Notes: generated from the letters alone by a model not told the origin. Counted from the first letter of the stretch, positions 1-8,257 are shown. The stretch: 64,000 nucleotides of DNA from Sulfidibacter corallicola (GCF_017498545.1 NZ_CP071793.1:4861001-4925000), one strand, 5' to 3'. Translations and numbers: made by a program.

Positions 1-203
1 TGCAACGTGTCTTGGAGGTCGTTTTCGATGATGAAACGTCGATAGGCGTGGGCGGTTACGGCAAAACCCTCGGGCACGGCGATGCCCTTGTCGCGAAGGG
101 CGCAAAACATTTCGCCGAGAGATGCGTTCTTGCCGCCGACGCGCGGTAGGTCGTCGATCCGAATCTGGTGAAAGCCGAGAACCAGGTCTTCCGGTGCGTT
201 CAT
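1..203 (-). CDS. ppsA: Phosphoenolpyruvate synthase, N-terminal part (runs off the window)
   Basis: Only the first 67 codons are present, read leftward from an ATG at 203. The translation begins MNAPEDLVLGFHQIRIDDLP and contains VGGKNASLGEM, the N-terminal ATP-grasp signature of PEP synthase / pyruvate phosphate dikinase. The family converts pyruvate and ATP to PEP, AMP and Pi in the cytoplasm. A strong GAGGAG Shine-Dalgarno lies just upstream of the ATG. A good sigma54 promoter (245-259) sits 42 bases upstream, facing this gene, and the acs-pdh operon is divergent from it. PEP synthase is preferred over PPDK because of the Acs context; the rest of the protein would settle it. Confidence 0.88.
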   Translation of the reverse strand, partial: MNAPEDLVLGFHQIRIDDLPRVGGKNASLGEMFCALRDKGIAVPEGFAVTAHAYRRFIIENDLQDTL

Positions 204-244
204 CTTCGCAGCTCCTCGAAAGGATGGATTTGAACGATGAAATT

Positions 245-259
245 GCAACACCGCTGCCA
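245..259 (-). promoter_or_regulatory. Sigma54 (-24/-12) promoter for ppsA
   Basis: Read on the minus strand the sequence is TGGCAGCGGTGTTGC followed by AA. It matches TGGCAC-N5-TTGC at every position except the sixth base, with the required GG-N10-GC spacing. Transcription would start near 234, giving a leader of about 30 nt before the ppsA ATG at 203. Confidence 0.72.
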
Positions 260-488
260 GCGGCCCCCAGGATCCGGGAAAAGCGACCGCCACGTAATAT
301 TCCGCACCCCCATCGCGGTAACAGAAGCCAAGCACACCAGAATCAAGCTGATAGATAACTTTAAAATGCGATTGGGACGCACTCTGAACCGCACTGGGAC
401 GGTCGTTTAGGTCCAGCCCCCCGCCGGGTGTTCGCCTGCAGCCCGGCCCGTTGAAAGGCCGCTCGAGCGATGTGTGAAAATTCCGCAA

Positions 489-508
489 CTTGGGGAATTT
501 TCCCCAAG
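489..508. promoter_or_regulatory. Perfect 9-2-9 palindrome between divergent sigma54 promoters (candidate enhancer)
   Basis: CTTGGGGAATTTTCCCCAAG has two perfect 9-bp arms and a 2-bp centre. It lies 106 bp upstream of the acs -24 element and about 230 bp upstream of the ppsA -24 element, the usual range for an activator binding site of sigma54 promoters. It does not match the NtrC consensus. A site at 59524-59543 agrees at 14 of 20 positions. No function is proven. Confidence 0.6.
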
Positions 509-613
509 CGGTCGAACGCCGGAGTCGATCCCGAACGCGGCGATGCGAGGCCCAAACCCCACTTTTTCCCCCTTGGCCGGCCGGGGAAATCGGCGGTCGG
601 GTCGCCAACGGCC

Positions 614-628
614 TGGCATATCAATTGC
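614..628 (+). promoter_or_regulatory. Sigma54 (-24/-12) promoter for the acs-pdh-acp operon
   Basis: TGGCATATCAATTGC fits TGGCAC-N5-TTGC with one mismatch (T at position six) and exact GG-N10-GC spacing. Initiation near 640 gives a leader of about 40 nt before the GTG at 680. The rest of the 204-679 intergenic region shows no other gene, only an AT-rich stretch near 330-370 that could be a bend site. Confidence 0.72.
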
Positions 629-679
629 CTTTTCGGAGAACACCGATTCATCAGTTCCACATCATTCAAGGGGGTAGCC

Positions 680-2437
680 GTGAGGACTGCCATCATTGAA
701 AAAAGGCCTCGGGCATCGGACCCCAGTCCTAACCTGACCGCTGCCGAGGCCGCATCGTTTCGATACGACCGGGCTGCGCGCGATTTCCAGGGGCTCCCGG
801 ACGGCAAGGGCCTGAACATCGCCTTCGAGGCGATCGATCGCCACGCGGCGGGCCCCCTTGCCGAAACGGATGCCCTGCGATGGTTGGGTCTGCACGGCGA
901 GGAAGAGGTCTACACCTATCGAATGCTGCGTGCCTGGTCCAACCGTTTCGCCAACGTACTGAAGGGACTCGGCGTCACACCCGGTGAGCGGGTATTCGCG
1001 CTCATGCCGCGCCTGCCCGAGCTCTACATCGCCACCTTCGGGATCCTCAAGGCGCGCTGCGTGTTCTCCCCGCTCTTTTCCGCCTTCGGGCCCGAACCGA
1101 TTCAGGCCCGCATGGCCCTGGGACAGGGAACCGTGCTGCTGACCACCCCGCGCCTCTACAAAACCAAGGTGGCCGCCATTCGCAAGCGACTGCCGGATCT
1201 CCAGCACGTCATCCTGGTGGGACGGGGCCACCAATCCGCCGAAATCCCGGGCACCCTGGATTTCGCGTCGCTGGTGAACGAGGCCAGCGACGACTACGAG
1301 ATCGGTCCCACCCCACCCGAAACCATGGCCTTGCTTCATTTCACCAGCGGCACCACCGGTACGCCCAAGGGAGCGGTGCACGTCCATGACGCGGCGTTGC
1401 ACCACTACGTGACCGGTAAATACGCCCTCGACCTGCATCCCCGGGACATTTTCTGGTGTACCGCCGACCCCGGTTGGGTCACCGGCACCACCTACGGCAT
1501 CATCAGCCCCTTCCTCAACGGTGTGACCAGCGTGGTCGACGTGGCGGAATTCGACGCCGATCGCTGGTACCGAATCCTCCACGACGAACAGGTCAGCGTG
1601 TGGTACACCGCACCCACGGCCATTCGCATGTTGATGAAGGCCGGGGCCGAAAAAGCCCGCGAATACACCTTTCCCCACCTGCGCTTCATCGCTTCGGTCG
1701 GCGAGCCGCTCAATCCGGAAGCGGTCCATTGGGGCACGGCCCACCTGGGGCTGCCGATCCACGACAACTGGTGGCAAACCGAAACGGGCGGCATCATGAT
1801 CGCCAACACCGCGGCCATGGACGTGAAACCCGGCTCCATGGGCAAACCGCTGCCCGCAATCGAGGCCGCCGTGGTTCGTCGCGAAGGCGGACGCATCGTT
1901 CCGATCGAGGAACCCGAGGTCGAGGGCGAGCTGGCGATTCGCACCGGGTGGCCTTCGATGTTTCGCGACTACCTGAACCAACCCGAACGCTATGCCGCCT
2001 GCTTCGCCGACGGCTGGTACCTTTCCGGTGATTTGGCCAAACGCGACGCCGACGGCTATTTCTGGTTCGTGGGTCGCGGGGACGACGTGATCAAATCCGC
2101 GGGCCATCTCATCGGCCCCTTCGAGGTGGAGAGCGTTCTGATCGAGCACCCGGCGGTGGCGGAAGCCGCCGTCATCGGCCTACCCGACGAGGTCGCCGGT
2201 GAACGGGTCAAGGCCTTCGTGGCCCTCAATCCGGGAATCGTCATCGACGACGACCTACGCAAATCGCTACGGGGTCACGCCCGTAAACGCCTGGGCGCGG
2301 CCGTGGCCCCCAGGGACATCGACATTCTCGCCCAACTGCCCAAAACCCGTAGCGGCAAGATCATGCGCCGTTTGTTGAAGGCGCGCGAGTTGGGCCTACC
2401 CGAGGGAGATACGTCCACCCTGGAGGCTGAATCATGA
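680..2437 (+). CDS. acsA: Acetyl-CoA synthetase (acetate--CoA ligase, AcsA type)
   Basis: A 585-residue ANL-superfamily enzyme activating acetate (or another short acid) to its acyl-CoA through an acyl-adenylate. The P-loop-like motif TSGTTGTPKGAVH, the aromatic DNWWQTETGG motif, the YLSGDLAKRD motif and the C-terminal lysine motif TRSGKIMRR (acetylation-regulated in the family) are all present. Length matches the shorter Bacillus AcsA type rather than the 650-residue enzyme. The GTG at 680 is chosen because AAGGGGG precedes it and the sigma54 promoter lies just upstream. An in-frame ATG at 470 would put that promoter and the palindrome inside the gene. It overlaps the next gene by ATGA, so it is translationally coupled to the E1 subunits. 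Substrate specificity is inferred. Confidence 0.88.
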   Translation: MRTAIIEKRPRASDPSPNLTAAEAASFRYDRAARDFQGLPDGKGLNIAFEAIDRHAAGPLAETDALRWLGLHGEEEVYTYRMLRAWSNRFANVLKGLGVTPGERVFALMPRLPELYIATFGILKARCVFSPLFSAFGPEPIQARMALGQGTVLLTTPRLYKTKVAAIRKRLPDLQHVILVGRGHQSAEIPGTLDFASLVNEASDDYEIGPTPPETMALLHFTSGTTGTPKGAVHVHDAALHHYVTGKYALDLHPRDIFWCTADPGWVTGTTYGIISPFLNGVTSVVDVAEFDADRWYRILHDEQVSVWYTAPTAIRMLMKAGAEKAREYTFPHLRFIASVGEPLNPEAVHWGTAHLGLPIHDNWWQTETGGIMIANTAAMDVKPGSMGKPLPAIEAAVVRREGGRIVPIEEPEVEGELAIRTGWPSMFRDYLNQPERYAACFADGWYLSGDLAKRDADGYFWFVGRGDDVIKSAGHLIGPFEVESVLIEHPAVAEAAVIGLPDEVAGERVKAFVALNPGIVIDDDLRKSLRGHARKRLGAAVAPRDIDILAQLPKTRSGKIMRRLLKARELGLPEGDTSTLEAES

Positions 2438-3420
2438 TTGCCACCACCATTCCCTTCGATCGGGAAAAATCACTCGCCCTGTACGAGAACATGTTGTTGA
2501 TCCGCTTCTTCGAAGAAAAGGCGGCGGAATTGTACACCCGCCAAAAAATCCGCGGCTTCCTGCATCTCTACATCGGTGAGGAGGCCGTCGCGACCGGAAT
2601 CGTGGCCGCACTCGAGCCCCGCGACGGCGTGGTGGCCACCTACCGCGAGCACGGTCACGCACTGGTCAAAGGGATTTCCGCCGCCTCGATCATGGCGGAA
2701 ATGTACGGCAAGCAGGAGGGTTGCAGCGGCGGACGAGGCGGCTCCATGCACCTGTTCAGCGCGGAGAAACGGTTCTTCGGCGGGCACGCCATCGTCGGCG
2801 GTCACCTGCCCGTGGCGGTGGGCCTCGGACTGGCCGAACGCATGCGCGGCGGCAACGCGGTCACGGCCTGTTTCTTCGGGGAAGGTGCGATCGCGGAGGG
2901 CGAATTCCACGAGTCCATGAACCTGGCCGCCCTGTGGCAGGTCCCGGTGCTGTTCTGCTGCGAAAACAATCGCTACGCGATGGGTACCGCCCTGGAACGC
3001 TCCGAATCCCAGACGGATCTGTGCGCCAAGGCCGCCTCCTATAACGTGAACGTCATGCGCGTGGACGGCATGGACGTGGCGGCCGTGTACCAGGCCTCGG
3101 TCGAGGCGGTGGGCTATGTACGCGGCCAGGGCAAGCCGATGTTCCTGGAGTTGAATACCTACCGTTTTCGCCCCCATTCCATGTTCGATCCGGAACTCTA
3201 TCGCGACAAGGCCGAGGTCGAAGGCTGGAAGAAACACGATCCGATCGCCTCGTTCGGCGAACGACTTCGCGAACAGGGCTATCTGGACGATCGCGAGGAC
3301 CGAATCCTCAGGGACAAGATCGCGGCCGAGATCGCCGAAGCGGTCGACTTCGCCGAACGCGGATCCTGGGAGCCGCTGGAACGCCTCACCACGAACGTGT
3401 ACACGGAGGTGGGATCATGA
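2434..3420 (+). CDS. pdhA: 2-oxoacid (pyruvate/acetoin-type) dehydrogenase E1 alpha subunit
   Basis: A 328-residue thiamine-diphosphate E1 alpha chain. The family fold is clear from MLLIRFFEEKAAELY at the start, the GGRGGSMHLF and GGHAIVGGHLPVAVGLGLA segments, and the ThDP/Mg motif that begins at GEGAIAEGEFHES and runs to ENNRYAMGT. It decarboxylates a 2-oxoacid together with the beta subunit encoded next and reductively acylates the lipoyl group of E2. The start codon overlaps the acs stop codon and its own stop overlaps the beta-subunit start, so all three are coupled. Pyruvate is the most likely substrate because of neighbouring PEP synthase and Acs. Acetoin dehydrogenase E1 is the alternative, and the sequence alone does not separate them. 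Confidence 0.88.
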   Translation: MIATTIPFDREKSLALYENMLLIRFFEEKAAELYTRQKIRGFLHLYIGEEAVATGIVAALEPRDGVVATYREHGHALVKGISAASIMAEMYGKQEGCSGGRGGSMHLFSAEKRFFGGHAIVGGHLPVAVGLGLAERMRGGNAVTACFFGEGAIAEGEFHESMNLAALWQVPVLFCCENNRYAMGTALERSESQTDLCAKAASYNVNVMRVDGMDVAAVYQASVEAVGYVRGQGKPMFLELNTYRFRPHSMFDPELYRDKAEVEGWKKHDPIASFGERLREQGYLDDREDRILRDKIAAEIAEAVDFAERGSWEPLERLTTNVYTEVGS

Positions 3421-4415
3421 ACCAAACCACCGTCACCTATCGAGAAGCGATCAAGGCCGGTCTCGCCGAGGCCCTGCGAAGCGACGATCGCGTCTTCATC
3501 ATGGGTGAGGACGTGGGTCGCTACGGAGGTACCTACGCCGTCACCATGGGGTTTCTGGAAGAATTCGGGGAGGCACGCATTCGCGATACGCCCCTGTCGG
3601 AATCCGGCTTCGTGGGCGCGGGCATCGGCGCGGCCATGGGCGGCATGCGGCCGATCGTCGAAGTGATGACCGTGAATTTCTGCCTGCTGGCCCTGGATCA
3701 GATCGTCAACACGGCGGCCACCATGCGTCACATGTCCGGCGGTAATTTCAGCGTACCCCTGGTGATTCGCATGGCGACCGGTGCGGGCCGCCAGCTCGCG
3801 GCCCAGCACTCGCACAGCCTGGAGGGCTGGCTGGCCCACATCCCGGGCATCAAGATCCTGACGCCGGCCACCGTCACCGACGGGTACGGCATGCTGGGTG
3901 CGGCCCTCGCCGACCCGGACCCGGTCCTGATCTTCGAGCACGTGATGCTCTACAACCACAAGGAGCGATACGATTCACCCGAGGACTGGCAGCGGCCGGT
4001 CGACATCGAGAAGGCCGCCATACGTCGCGAAGGCGGCGACGTTTCCCTGATCACCTATGGCGGCTGTCTGTGGAAAGCCCTGGATGCCGCCGAACAACTG
4101 AGCCAGGAAGGGATTCAGGCCGAAGTCATCGACCTGCGTGTCCTGCGTCCGCTCGACACCCGCACGATTCTCGATTCGGTGGTGAAAACCAACCGGGCGG
4201 TAATCGTGGAAGAAGCGTGGCGCAGCGGCAGCCTTTCCGCGGAAATCGGCATGCAGATCGCGGAACGGGCCTTCTACGATTTGGACGCGCCCATTCAGCG
4301 GGTTTGCGGCGCCGAGGTCCCGATTCCCTATCCCAAACACCTGGAGGATGCCGCGGTTCCCCAGGTTCCCCAGATCCTTGCCGCGGTAAGGGAGGTCATG
4401 GGTCGTCATGTTTGA
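3417..4415 (+). CDS. pdhB: 2-oxoacid (pyruvate/acetoin-type) dehydrogenase E1 beta subunit
   Basis: A 332-residue transketolase-like beta chain. It shows the EALRSDDRVFIMGEDVG opening, the RIRDTPLSESGFVGAGIGAA segment, the RMATGAGRQLAAQHSHSLE segment that lines the active site, and the C-terminal transketolase domain with VIDLRVLRPLD. It partners the preceding alpha chain in an alpha2beta2 E1. The gene overlaps its upstream neighbour by four bases and the E2 gene by eight, which indicates one polycistronic message under the sigma54 promoter at 614. Nothing is truncated. Confidence 0.88.
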   Translation: MNQTTVTYREAIKAGLAEALRSDDRVFIMGEDVGRYGGTYAVTMGFLEEFGEARIRDTPLSESGFVGAGIGAAMGGMRPIVEVMTVNFCLLALDQIVNTAATMRHMSGGNFSVPLVIRMATGAGRQLAAQHSHSLEGWLAHIPGIKILTPATVTDGYGMLGAALADPDPVLIFEHVMLYNHKERYDSPEDWQRPVDIEKAAIRREGGDVSLITYGGCLWKALDAAEQLSQEGIQAEVIDLRVLRPLDTRTILDSVVKTNRAVIVEEAWRSGSLSAEIGMQIAERAFYDLDAPIQRVCGAEVPIPYPKHLEDAAVPQVPQILAAVREVMGRHV

Positions 4416-5628
4416 AGTCACAATGCCCTCGCTGGGGGCCGACATGGAAGAAGGCACGCTGATCGACTGGCTGGTCGAAGTGGGCGACAGCGTGGAAAAA
4501 GGGGAAGCCATCGCCGAGGTGGACACCCAGAAGAGCGCTCTGGAAATCGAGGCCTGGTCGGCGGGAATCGTCCGCAAGCTGCTGGTGGAGCCGGGCGAGA
4601 CCGTCGCGGTCGGTACGCCGATCGCGCTGTTCTCGGCCGAGGACGAAGCCGCCGAGGAACTCCCGGCGGAACAGCCGGCATCCACCGCGACGGCGACGGC
4701 CTCGGTCCAAGCCGACGAACCACCGGCCCCGGAACCTACGGTTTCCCAGACCGCTGACGCGGACGCAGCACCCACCATCCAAACCCAATCCCAACCCACC
4801 GGAAAACCCGGGCGGGCCCGCGTCTCACCAGCGGCCCGCAAACTGGCCGGCGAACGCGGCATCGACCTCACCGGCCTGAAAGGCAGCGGTCCAGGTGGGG
4901 CCATCACCCTGGCCGACGTGGAACAGGCGGGCGAGCCCCGGGCCTCCGACACGCCCAGCGAGATGCGCCAAGCCATCGCGGCAACCATGAGCCGCGCCAA
5001 TCGGGACATTCCGCACTACTACCTCGGCACCCAGATCTCCCTGCAGCACGCCACGATCTGGCTGGAATCCACCAATGCGACCCTACCCATGGCGCAACGC
5101 ATCGTGATGCCGACCCTGCTGATCAAGGCCGTCGCCCTGGCTTTGGAGAAGTTCCCCGAAATGAACGGCTTCTATGTGGACGACGGCTTCCGGCAAGGCT
5201 CGGGAATCCATGTGGGCGTGGCCGTTTCCCTGCGCACCGGCGGCCTGGTGGCACCGGCGATCCACGATGCGAACCGGCTTTCGCTCGAGCGTCTCAACCA
5301 GGCCCTGACCGACCTGGTGGCCCGCTCCCGCGGCGGCGGTCTCAAACGCGCCGAATTCGCCGATCCCACCATCACGATCACCAACCTCGGCGACCAGGGC
5401 GTGGATACCGTTTTCGGTGTGATCTATCCGCCCCAGGTCGCCCTGGTGAGTTTTGGGAACATCGCCGTTCGGCCCTTGGTCCAGGACGGTGAACTGCGGG
5501 CGCTGCCCTGCGTGTATGCCGGGCTCTCGGCCGATCACCGCGTCACCGACGGCCGCCGTGGCGCCATGTTTCTCAACAAAATCAAAAGCCTTTTGCAAAA
5601 ACCCGAAAAACTGGCGAGGATCCCATGA
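4408..5628 (+). CDS. pdhC: Dihydrolipoamide acyltransferase, E2 component
   Basis: A 406-residue E2. Residues 1-75 form one lipoyl domain with the lipoyl lysine at K42 in DTQKSALE. An Ala/Pro/Thr-rich linker follows, then an E1/E3-binding domain (about 130-165, from RVSPAARKLAGERGIDLTGL) and the catalytic acyltransferase domain. The active site DHRVTDG is at 376-382. The family moves the acyl group from lipoamide to CoA. No E3 (lipoamide dehydrogenase) gene is nearby, so E3 must be supplied from elsewhere. The stop overlaps the start of an acyl carrier protein gene, an unusual partner that raises the possibility of a second acyl acceptor. Confidence 0.88.
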   Translation: MFEVTMPSLGADMEEGTLIDWLVEVGDSVEKGEAIAEVDTQKSALEIEAWSAGIVRKLLVEPGETVAVGTPIALFSAEDEAAEELPAEQPASTATATASVQADEPPAPEPTVSQTADADAAPTIQTQSQPTGKPGRARVSPAARKLAGERGIDLTGLKGSGPGGAITLADVEQAGEPRASDTPSEMRQAIAATMSRANRDIPHYYLGTQISLQHATIWLESTNATLPMAQRIVMPTLLIKAVALALEKFPEMNGFYVDDGFRQGSGIHVGVAVSLRTGGLVAPAIHDANRLSLERLNQALTDLVARSRGGGLKRAEFADPTITITNLGDQGVDTVFGVIYPPQVALVSFGNIAVRPLVQDGELRALPCVYAGLSADHRVTDGRRGAMFLNKIKSLLQKPEKLARIP

Positions 5629-5867
5629 ACGCGAAAGATATCGAACGACTCGTTTTTTCCGCCCTGACCGACATCGCCCCGGAAGTCGATCCCGAGGACC
5701 TGGAACCGGACGAACCCATACAGGAACAGATCGATTTCGATTCGATGGACTTCCGCAACCTGTTGTTGAGCCTGCACGAATCGCTGAACGTGGACATTCC
5801 CGAGAAAGACTACGGCCGGCTGCGTTCGGTCGACGAATTGGTCGATTACCTGGGAGCCAGGTTATAG
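5625..5867 (+). CDS. Acyl carrier protein encoded in the 2-oxoacid dehydrogenase operon
   Basis: An 80-residue acidic four-helix protein of the phosphopantetheine-attachment family. The modified serine is S40 in DFDSMDF, in place of the more usual DSL. Its ATG overlaps the E2 stop by four bases, so its synthesis is tied to the E1/E2 complex. No fatty-acid or polyketide enzymes are nearby, so it is not a housekeeping AcpP cluster. An ACP next to E1-E2 and acyl-CoA ligase could carry an acyl group delivered by either enzyme. That role is inference. A terminator follows at 6036-6079. Confidence 0.82.
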   Translation: MNAKDIERLVFSALTDIAPEVDPEDLEPDEPIQEQIDFDSMDFRNLLLSLHESLNVDIPEKDYGRLRSVDELVDYLGARL

Positions 5868-6035
5868 GCCTGCAAGCGCGGCGTTCGAGCAGGCTCGACG
5901 ACCCTGCCCGAAGGGCCTCGCGACATGCGGGTACCGCGCGCGGGCATTCTTCGATGGCGTGGGAGGAGGCGTTCCGACATTCGAGAAGTGATAAGGTATT
6001 AGACGATTCTTTCCCGTAGAGGCGACGACATGCGT

Positions 6036-6079
6036 CGGTCGGGTCTCGGGGGCGAGCCATGTCCGCCCGACCGATTTTT
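6036..6079 (+). terminator. Rho-independent terminator after the acs-pdh-acp operon
   Basis: The arms CGGTCGGG (6036-6043) and CCCGACCG (6066-6073) pair around an internal CTCG/CGAG mini-stem, and ATTTTTA follows directly. The hairpin lies 168 nt after the ACP stop and upstream of the sigma-factor gene. It argues against starting the latter at the in-frame ATG at 6030. Confidence 0.68.
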
Positions 6080-6131
6080 ATTGCAGCGTTTTCGGTTTGG
6101 GCACTGTCCCATCGCGACAAGGGAGGAGCCC

Positions 6132-6728
6132 TTGGCCGATGAATCGTTTTGGATCGAACAGATCAAGAAAGGGAATACCCATTTCTTTCGCTTGTTGTAC
6201 CAGGCCCATTACAAAATGGTGTTTCGGCTCTGCTATCGCTTCACCCGCGATGTCGCGGAAGCCGAGGAACAATTGCAGGAAGTCTTTATGAAGGTGTTGG
6301 GCAAATTGGACGGCTTTCGCGGCGATTCCGCCTTTTCCAGTTGGCTCTACCGTTTGACCACCAACCACATGCTCAACCACCAGACGCGGGTCCGGCGCCA
6401 CGCGAACACCATTGCGTTGGATGAGAGCTTGCAGGGTCATCACCACGAAGAAGACCCCTTGATGAAGGCCGCTCTGGCGCGCGCCATCGAACAGTTGCCG
6501 ACGGGGCTCCGCACCGTGCTCATCCTCCACGATCAGGAGGGACTCAAGCACGACGACATCGCCGAACTTCTGGACATCAGCGCCGGCACATCGCGATCCC
6601 AATTGACGCGAGCCCGCATGGCGCTCCGCAAGAAGCTGGAACCGTTGCTGCGACGGAAGCCCAGCCATCCCCCATCGTCCGCTCGAGGATGCGCCCCGGC
6701 AGCACGGGCCAAAGGAGGCCGACCATGA
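6132..6728 (+). CDS. ECF-type RNA polymerase sigma factor
   Basis: A 198-residue sigma70-family ECF factor. Region 2 runs over about residues 10-85 (QAHYKMVFRLCYRFTRDVAEAEE, then EVFMKVLGKLDGFRGDSAFSSWLYRLTTNHMLNH), and region 4 over about 110-165 with the helix-turn-helix DDIAELLDISAGTSRSQLTRAR. The TTG at 6132 is chosen because GGGAGGAG stands six bases upstream; the next upstream ATG (6030) lies in the preceding terminator. The stop overlaps the ATG of a membrane protein with anti-sigma layout, the standard arrangement for a coupled sigma/anti-sigma pair. The signal sensed is unknown. Confidence 0.85.
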   Translation: MADESFWIEQIKKGNTHFFRLLYQAHYKMVFRLCYRFTRDVAEAEEQLQEVFMKVLGKLDGFRGDSAFSSWLYRLTTNHMLNHQTRVRRHANTIALDESLQGHHHEEDPLMKAALARAIEQLPTGLRTVLILHDQEGLKHDDIAELLDISAGTSRSQLTRARMALRKKLEPLLRRKPSHPPSSARGCAPAARAKGGRP

Positions 6729-7360
6729 CCCCGGAAGAACTGGAGAGCTTGATTTCGCGGGACATCGACTCGGAATTGAATCGAGAAGAAGCGGCGGAGC
6801 TGGAACGCGTTCTGGCCACATCGGCGGAGGCACGTCACCTCCACGAGGATCTGCATCGACTCCAAAGCTTGCTGGGGGAGGAGCCGATCCCCAGCGCGCC
6901 GCAACCCTCCGAAGCGACGCTCGCCAACTTGGAGCGGGAAGCGCGCACCCGATTCGGCCGCAGATCCCCCATCCGCGGCTTGGTGCTGGCCGTCGCGGCT
7001 GCGCTGGTGATCGGGTTCGGTGTCTGGTTGTGGTTCGACGCCGCGCCATCCACCCAAAAGACGCTTCCCGGCGAGCGAACGACGGGCCAATGGACGGAGA
7101 TTCGCGCCGAAATCGATCGCACCCAACGGGAGTTCGATCGGGCCATCAAGAAAATGGAGGGTTTGGCCGAGACGCGAATCGCCCAAATGCCCGAGGCGCA
7201 AGCAGCACACCTGGCAGCCGACCTGAGGGAGATCGATGCCGCGATCGCGCGTTGTCGCGACCTGCTGGAAACCCATCCCCAAAACCACATGCTGTACGCG
7301 TCGCTGGCGCGTGCCTACCAAGCCAAAGTGGATTTACTCGAAAAAATTATCAGCTCCTGA
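6725..7360 (+). CDS. Membrane-anchored anti-sigma-factor-like protein
   Basis: A 211-residue protein starting at an ATG that overlaps the sigma-factor stop (ATGA), with AAAGGAGG upstream. The N-terminal 50 residues (EELESLISRDIDSELNREEAAELERVL) resemble the acidic helical anti-sigma domain but lack the HxxxCxxC zinc site. One transmembrane segment lies at about 84-103. The C-terminal part is a long charged helical segment, probably coiled coil, on the periplasmic side. Position and topology support control of the preceding ECF factor. Direct binding is inferred. Confidence 0.68.
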   Translation: MTPEELESLISRDIDSELNREEAAELERVLATSAEARHLHEDLHRLQSLLGEEPIPSAPQPSEATLANLEREARTRFGRRSPIRGLVLAVAAALVIGFGVWLWFDAAPSTQKTLPGERTTGQWTEIRAEIDRTQREFDRAIKKMEGLAETRIAQMPEAQAAHLAADLREIDAAIARCRDLLETHPQNHMLYASLARAYQAKVDLLEKIISS

Positions 7361-7652
7361 ACATGCGACGAGCGCGTGGCAACTCCAGGATATACGCGAC
7401 AGGTTATCACGTTAAATATCAGAGAGATACCTATTCACTCCCCAGGCAGCACCGTCCCTCCATCCAAAAAAATCGGGCGTCAAAAATTGTACTATTTTCG
7501 TTCTGGCGCTTTGTTGCCGATACCCCTGGAAATGAAGGCCTCGTCTCCGTGGAGCTCGCTAAAAATTTGCGTTTTGTACGGGTTCTGGTTTTCAATTTAG
7601 TGGTACCATGCAGATTCGGCCCTCGACCGGGTTGCGAATAGGAGGTGGATGC

Positions 7653-8237
7653 GTGGAAACAGCAGAGCTTGTCACGAGTCTCAAGGTAAGCGTGCAAGAA
7701 ATTCCCAGTTTGAAAAAAATCAAGGAAGGCTTCCATAACCCCCATGTGAAAGCGTGGAAGACCAAACTTGAAGAGGTCCTGAAAGACGGGGGGTCCTGTT
7801 GTGCGAAGGCCCTCGCCACTTTGACTCGAATCAAGTTATCTCTCAGCGGTTCCAAATTCATACAAGAACAAACGTACATCAATCAATTGGAGGCGCTCGA
7901 GCGCACACTTAAGCAAACCATTCAAACGATTGAATTTCTCGGCAGACCCGAAGACAACGACATCCTGCCGCACTGGGGAAAACCCAAAAGCCAACACCTC
8001 GCCGCGGGCCACTTGATGGTGGGCGACGAAGAGGTGGCCACAGAAGAAATCACGATTCATGAAGTATTAGACTGTTTGGTCTCGCTGGCAGAAGATTCAA
8101 ACCACTTGAGTGAAGGCATGCGCTCGCGATTGATCGAGCCTTTGGCCGCCATTCTCGGTGATGATTTGTTACAACCCTTCCTCAACCAGAAGCTCGACGT
8201 GCTTCTGGGCCATTGGCCGGAGTTTTCCGGCAAATAA
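7653..8237 (+). CDS. Hypothetical helical protein, possible defence-type N-terminal domain
   Basis: A 194-residue soluble protein starting with GTG at 7653, preceded by AGGAGGTG; an upstream in-frame ATG at 7608 has no ribosome site. No signal peptide or membrane segment is visible. Residues about 20-90 (HVKAWKTKLEEVL, ending QTIQTIEFLG) recall the helical N-terminal module that precedes TIR-like or nucleotide-binding effectors in anti-phage proteins, but the match is by pattern only. The C-terminal half is acidic and unrecognised. It stands alone between the anti-sigma gene and a bidirectional terminator. The upstream 7361-7652 gap is AT-rich and presumably holds its promoter. Confidence 0.6.
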   Translation: METAELVTSLKVSVQEIPSLKKIKEGFHNPHVKAWKTKLEEVLKDGGSCCAKALATLTRIKLSLSGSKFIQEQTYINQLEALERTLKQTIQTIEFLGRPEDNDILPHWGKPKSQHLAAGHLMVGDEEVATEEITIHEVLDCLVSLAEDSNHLSEGMRSRLIEPLAAILGDDLLQPFLNQKLDVLLGHWPEFSGK

Positions 8238-8257
8238 ATAGCCGGTTTGAACATGTG

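Noticed and set aside
470..679. In-frame ATG extension of the acetyl-CoA synthetase
   Set aside because: It would cover the palindrome and the sigma54 promoter, has no ribosome site and no family match; the GTG at 680 with AAGGGGG is better.
662..2149. Long open frame on the minus strand opposite acs
   Set aside because: It is the antisense shadow of a well-conserved enzyme; composition is His/Gly/Arg-heavy and no domain is present.
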